Source: Planctomycetota bacterium
Lineage (GTDB): Bacteria; Planctomycetota; GCA-002687715; DRQF01
Length of the DNA: 9,863 nucleotides
Direction of reading: 5' to 3'
Assembly (NCBI GenBank): GCA_024275615.1
Contig: JAJRYU010000109.1
Span: 1-9,863, forward strand
The position numbers were made by a program, and so were the translations under genes. Shown here piece by piece: positions 7,637-9,863 of this stretch (the stretch's first letter is position 1; every line of letters begins with the position of its first letter). The notes under the pieces are model-generated. The model was not told the DNA's origin, did not search any database, and saw only the letters and a list, made by a program, of their open reading frames with translations.

Positions 7637-7649
7637 GCCGAACGCCTGA
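7512..7649 (+). CDS. alternative small cysteine-containing ORF (45 aa)
   Basis: This frame starts at ATG 7512 with GAGAGAG a few bases upstream and ends at TGA 7647-7649, overlapping the first 17 bases of the MNIO gene. The peptide opens MSCGHCSKITTDPP and has a third cysteine near its C-terminus (TSGCTLGL). Cysteines are the residues most often modified by MNIO enzymes, which makes it worth noting. However, composition gives no strong sign of coding, and the overlapping 58-residue frame has the better stop/start junction. It may be chance. Confidence 0.17.
   Translation: MSCGHCSKITTDPPQLGSFETRRHTKVAATATSGCTLGLTREPNA
7549..7564 (+). terminator. perfect GC-rich hairpin, possible terminator or attenuator
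   Basis: CTCCCC, the loop AGTT, then GGGGAG gives a perfect 6-bp stem, followed by TTTCG without a real T tract. It lies 100 bases after the stop of the toroid-protein gene and 69 bases before the MNIO start, inside both candidate small ORFs. It could end the upstream transcript or act as an attenuator for the MNIO gene, but the missing T run makes intrinsic termination uncertain. Confidence 0.3.
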
Positions 7650-8913
7650 TTTTCTTGGAGTTGGCTTTTCACTCCACGCAGACCCGCAGTTCTTAGAGCT
7701 TGTTCGACCTCTCATTGAAGAGGATGCAGACTACTTTGAAGTTGCACCGGAAGCTCTATGGCGACCCACGCCAGCGGGACTCGAGCCCAATGATTACTTC
7801 TTCCACTTTGCAGAATTGAAGAGGCGCTCGAAGAGACCTTTTGTTGCTCACGGCTTGGCGTTTTCTCTTGGCAGCAACACCGATTCCGTAGGTGAGCAGG
7901 AGCGATTTGAGCTGTGGTTGGAAGGGCTCCGCATTGGGCACGATGAATTCCAATTCGTTTGGTTCTCTGATCACTTGGGTTGGGTTTTTTCAGCAGGTCT
8001 CAATCCTGTGTTTCCCCTGCCGCTGCCAATGACAGAGGAATCGGTAGCACGCGTAGCTCAGAGATTGAGATTGATCCAAAGAACTGTGCCTATAACGGCG
8101 TTCGAAAATGGTGCCGATTCATTTCGATTCGGCCCTTCTGGACTTGAAGCTGCTTTTTGGAATCGAATCGCTTCGGCTTCAAACTCTTCCATCATGCTGG
8201 ATCTACACAATCTCTACACCGAGTCGGTGAACTTGGGCTTCGATCCTTACGCTGTTTTGGCCCAACTGGATTTGAGCCGGGTCTTGCAAATTCACCTTAG
8301 CGGCGGCAGTGAGAGTGAAGCCACTTGGTTGGAGTCGAGGCGTGTTTTCAGACTCGATAGCCATGATGCCCCGATCCCCGAGGAAGTGTGGCAACTATTG
8401 GAGCATGCCTTGCCCCATTGCGTGGCGCTGCGGGGAATCCTTGTCGAGCGCCTGAATGGGACGATCGAAGAATCCGACGTTCCTTTGCTGCGCGCGGAGA
8501 TCGGGCGCGCAAAGACGATCTTGCAGAAGTGCAAGCCAAGGAGCGAAAGACCGCGAGAGGACACACCCAAGCTCCCGTCGGGAGGTGGTCTTTCACAATT
8601 GCAGGATCATGTTGTTAAACTCATATTCGATAGCAAGTCTTTTAGTAGCTTGGAAGATGGGAGTTTGCCGCCTGAGGCAAGGGACGCATTGAGCTACGTC
8701 GAACCTGATGGCTATCGCATGACCAGTCTTATTGTCAGGAAACTCCGTTTTGAGCGCTTGTGCCTCGTCGATGAGGGGTTTCGCAACGCGTTCGACGCCA
8801 ATCCGCAAGCTCTCGTGGAAAATTTTGAGTGCTTCGCCAAATCGGTACGGCCGCAGGCAGTATTTCCACAAGATGATGCGCTAGCCTATCACGCTTGGTG
8901 TCAGAAGCCCTGA
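7633..8913 (+). CDS. MNIO (DUF692) peptide-modifying oxidase with C-terminal extension
   Basis: Multinuclear non-heme iron oxidase family protein (DUF692; relatives of MbnB and TglH), 426 residues against about 280 for the core. The TIM-barrel core spans 1-295. Its probable metal and active-site residues are visible: H73 in VAHG, D113/H114 in SDHLGW, E158 in FENG, D190/H192 in DLHNLY, H221 in IHLSGG, D242/H244 in DSHDAPIPEEVW and E272 in VERLNG. GTG 7633 gives MSRTPDFLGVGFSLH, where LGVGFSLH is the first barrel strand. After a linker (300-318) an extension of about 105 residues (LSQLQDHVVKLI to AYHAWC) resembles the C-terminal domain found on SCO6045-type DUF692 proteins. I infer that it replaces the separate partner protein (MbnC/TglI-like) used by other MNIO enzymes to present the peptide. 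The family converts peptide Cys, Asp or Asn residues; the substrate here is unknown. Confidence 0.88.
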   Translation: MSRTPDFLGVGFSLHADPQFLELVRPLIEEDADYFEVAPEALWRPTPAGLEPNDYFFHFAELKRRSKRPFVAHGLAFSLGSNTDSVGEQERFELWLEGLRIGHDEFQFVWFSDHLGWVFSAGLNPVFPLPLPMTEESVARVAQRLRLIQRTVPITAFENGADSFRFGPSGLEAAFWNRIASASNSSIMLDLHNLYTESVNLGFDPYAVLAQLDLSRVLQIHLSGGSESEATWLESRRVFRLDSHDAPIPEEVWQLLEHALPHCVALRGILVERLNGTIEESDVPLLRAEIGRAKTILQKCKPRSERPREDTPKLPSGGGLSQLQDHVVKLIFDSKSFSSLEDGSLPPEARDALSYVEPDGYRMTSLIVRKLRFERLCLVDEGFRNAFDANPQALVENFECFAKSVRPQAVFPQDDALAYHAWCQKP

Positions 8914-8940
8914 GATGTCATTGCGGATTCATCCTCAGGG
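8908..8940. terminator. hairpin between convergent genes
   Basis: CCCTGAGATG (8908-8917) pairs with CATC-C-TCAGGG (8930-8940) to give about 10 base pairs with one bulged C and a 12-base loop. It overlaps the last codon and TGA of the MNIO gene and lies 33 bases from the end of the converging membrane-protein gene. No T run follows on either strand, so it may be a bidirectional transcription block or an RNA-stabilising stem. Just beyond it GAGTGGTTG occurs twice (8941-8949 and 8957-8965), of no evident meaning. Confidence 0.38.
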
Positions 8941-8972
8941 GAGTGGTTGAGTCTTTGAGTGGTTGGGCGACT

Positions 8973-9512
8973 CTAAGACAGCACGAGGCCAAGAATGAGC
9001 ATGAGGGCACCTGAAAGCAAGAGCGAACTTACCGTGGTAAAGAAGATGGCTGTCATCAAGCGATTGGAGTCTTGCGGGCTTTTTTCTTCGGCGAGAAGAC
9101 CGACCACAAGGCCAATTGAGTATGGCGCCAATGGGCAAAAGAAAACACTGACAATGGACGTGTTGAGCGCTGATCGTACACGCCTGGAAATCTGCCCTGC
9201 TCTAGTTTCGTGGAGGGGAGGTGGCGTGGTCCGAGATCCAGGGCTTCGATCTACTTCGGTTTCAAGTTCCTCTGGAGTGAGGTCGGCTTCTTGATCTTGA
9301 ATGTCTTGGAGAACGGCCTCTGCGGAGTCAGCGTCCTGTTCTTCGACGAAGACCATGATGCTAGGCGTCGGCATATTCCAGTCAAGAAGATAATTGCCTG
9401 CGTTCGCGGGCTTTTCGTACTTGGCATTGATGCCAGCAAAATCCAATTGCTTGCACACTTCCACAGCTTGTTCGACTGTGAAGAGTCTGGCGACTACAGT
9501 TGTTTCAGGCAT
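8973..9512 (-). CDS. DUF2007-domain protein with two membrane segments
   Basis: A 179-residue protein. Residues 1-75 (VVARLFTVEQAVEVCKQLDF, AGINAKYEKP, PSIMVFVEEQDADSAEAVLQ) fit the DUF2007 'putative signal transducing protein' domain. That is a small alpha/beta fold in which a two-strand face is followed by a D..A...L helix. An acidic, proline-rich linker (75-110) leads to two membrane segments: about 119-141 (IVSVFFCPLAPYSIGLVVGL) and 151-178 (TAIFFTTVSSLLLSGALMLI). The ATG at 9512 is well supported by GGAGAG at 9518-9523, five bases upstream. It lies 103 bases downstream of the SlyD-like gene on the same strand. The domain's ligand or partner is not known; a membrane-tethered binding or sensing role is inferred. 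Confidence 0.77.
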   Translation of the reverse strand: MPETTVVARLFTVEQAVEVCKQLDFAGINAKYEKPANAGNYLLDWNMPTPSIMVFVEEQDADSAEAVLQDIQDQEADLTPEELETEVDRSPGSRTTPPPLHETRAGQISRRVRSALNTSIVSVFFCPLAPYSIGLVVGLLAEEKSPQDSNRLMTAIFFTTVSSLLLSGALMLILGLVLS

Positions 9513-9548
9513 GGCGGCTCTCCATTGTGAGAGACATTATCGCTCGTA

Positions 9549-9567
9549 TTCTCGGGTTTGTCGAGAA
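9549..9567 (-). terminator. weak hairpin after the slyD-like gene
   Basis: TTCTCG and CGAGAA form a 6-bp stem around a 7-base loop, between the end of the SlyD-like gene and the DUF2007 gene on the same (minus) strand. No T tract follows, so termination is uncertain; it could be a spacer stem within one transcript. Confidence 0.2.
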
Positions 9568-9615
9568 GAATGATGTTTGTCCATCCACGAGAACCGTCTC
9601 AAACAAGGGACTTCG

Positions 9616-9863
9616 CTAATGGTGGTGCCCGCCGGGTCCATGAGGGTGGCCGTGTTCCTTTTCTTCTTCCGTGGCTGCACGGATCTCGATGATCTCAACA
9701 TCGAAGTAAAGGTCTTTTCCAGCAAGAGGATGGTTGAGATCAACGGTAATGGACTCATCAGAGACTTCTGTCACAAAGAGTGTGACGTGAGTGCCGTCTG
9801 ATCCTTGGGCGCTGAGTGGCATGCCTGGTGCCACCTCCAGATCTTCCGGTAGCTCAGATCTGG
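9616..9863 (-). CDS. slyD: SlyD-like FKBP peptidyl-prolyl isomerase (3' part)
   Basis: The C-terminal 82 residues of a SlyD-type FKBP, a proline isomerase and folding chaperone whose histidine-rich tail also binds metal ions such as nickel. The 5' end lies beyond the window. Visible are the end of the insert-in-flap chaperone region (ELPEDLEVAPGMPLSAQG, then HVTLFVTEVSDESITVDLNH) and the FKBP strand HPLAGKDLYFDVEIIEI. After AATEEEKEHGHPHGPGG comes the terminal HHH just before the TAG at 9616-9618. The histidine tail is short compared with E. coli SlyD but keeps the HGH.HGPGGHHH pattern common in many bacteria. Residues before the window edge should hold the first FKBP strands. Identity as the SlyD class is clear; metallochaperone activity is inferred from the tail. 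Confidence 0.88.
   Translation of the reverse strand, partial: RSELPEDLEVAPGMPLSAQGSDGTHVTLFVTEVSDESITVDLNHPLAGKDLYFDVEIIEIRAATEEEKEHGHPHGPGGHHH

Noticed and set aside
8941..8965. Direct repeat GAGTGGTTG in two copies
   Set aside because: Two copies of nine bases eight bases apart; too short and too few to call a repeat array or an operator.
1..9863. CRISPR array, tRNA or rRNA genes
   Set aside because: No regularly spaced repeats and no tRNA- or rRNA-like stretches were seen on either strand by eye; a covariance-model scan could still find a small RNA.

Overview
The window looks like chromosomal DNA from a Planctomycetota-type bacterium with roughly balanced base composition. This is inferred from the protein mix: a secreted thioredoxin-like/TPR/terpenoid-cyclase-toroid protein, a multi-module beta-sandwich lipoprotein, a DUF2007-type membrane protein and a SlyD-type FKBP. 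No rRNA or tRNA gene is present to fix the taxonomy.

Layout. Positions 1-305 hold no gene I recognise. 306-889 is a decayed C-terminal part of an IS91-family (Y2/HUH-type) transposase, with one frameshift and one internal stop. Directly next to it, 925-1895 is a Fic-family AMP-transferase gene that has lost its 5' end and carries a single-base frameshift, although the catalytic HPFEDGNGRIHR motif is intact. 1896-2324 is mostly non-coding, with one possible 50-residue hydrophobic ORF and an orphan perfect Shine-Dalgarno sequence. From 2325 on the window is intact and gene-dense. It holds a lipoprotein of about six tandem Ig/carboxypeptidase-regulatory-like modules (2325-4205), a one-TM-segment protein with a small C-terminal domain (4420-5037), the exported thioredoxin-like/TPR/toroid protein (5176-7449) and an MNIO (DUF692) enzyme with a C-terminal extension (7633-8913), all on +. 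Two genes run on -: a DUF2007-domain membrane protein (8973-9512) and the 3' part of a SlyD-like peptidyl-prolyl isomerase (9616-9863, cut by the window end). A hairpin sits between the converging gene sets.

How they fit together. The left third is a scar of mobile-element decay that has inactivated a toxin-like Fic gene. The + genes encode mostly envelope or exported proteins, but the gaps between them are wide enough that one operon is not evident. The most interesting locus is the MNIO enzyme, whose family modifies ribosomally made peptides. It is preceded by two overlapping small ORFs in different frames, one ending in a GTGA overlap with the MNIO start, the other carrying an N-terminal CGHC motif. 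Either could be a peptide partner, but neither is proven to be coding.
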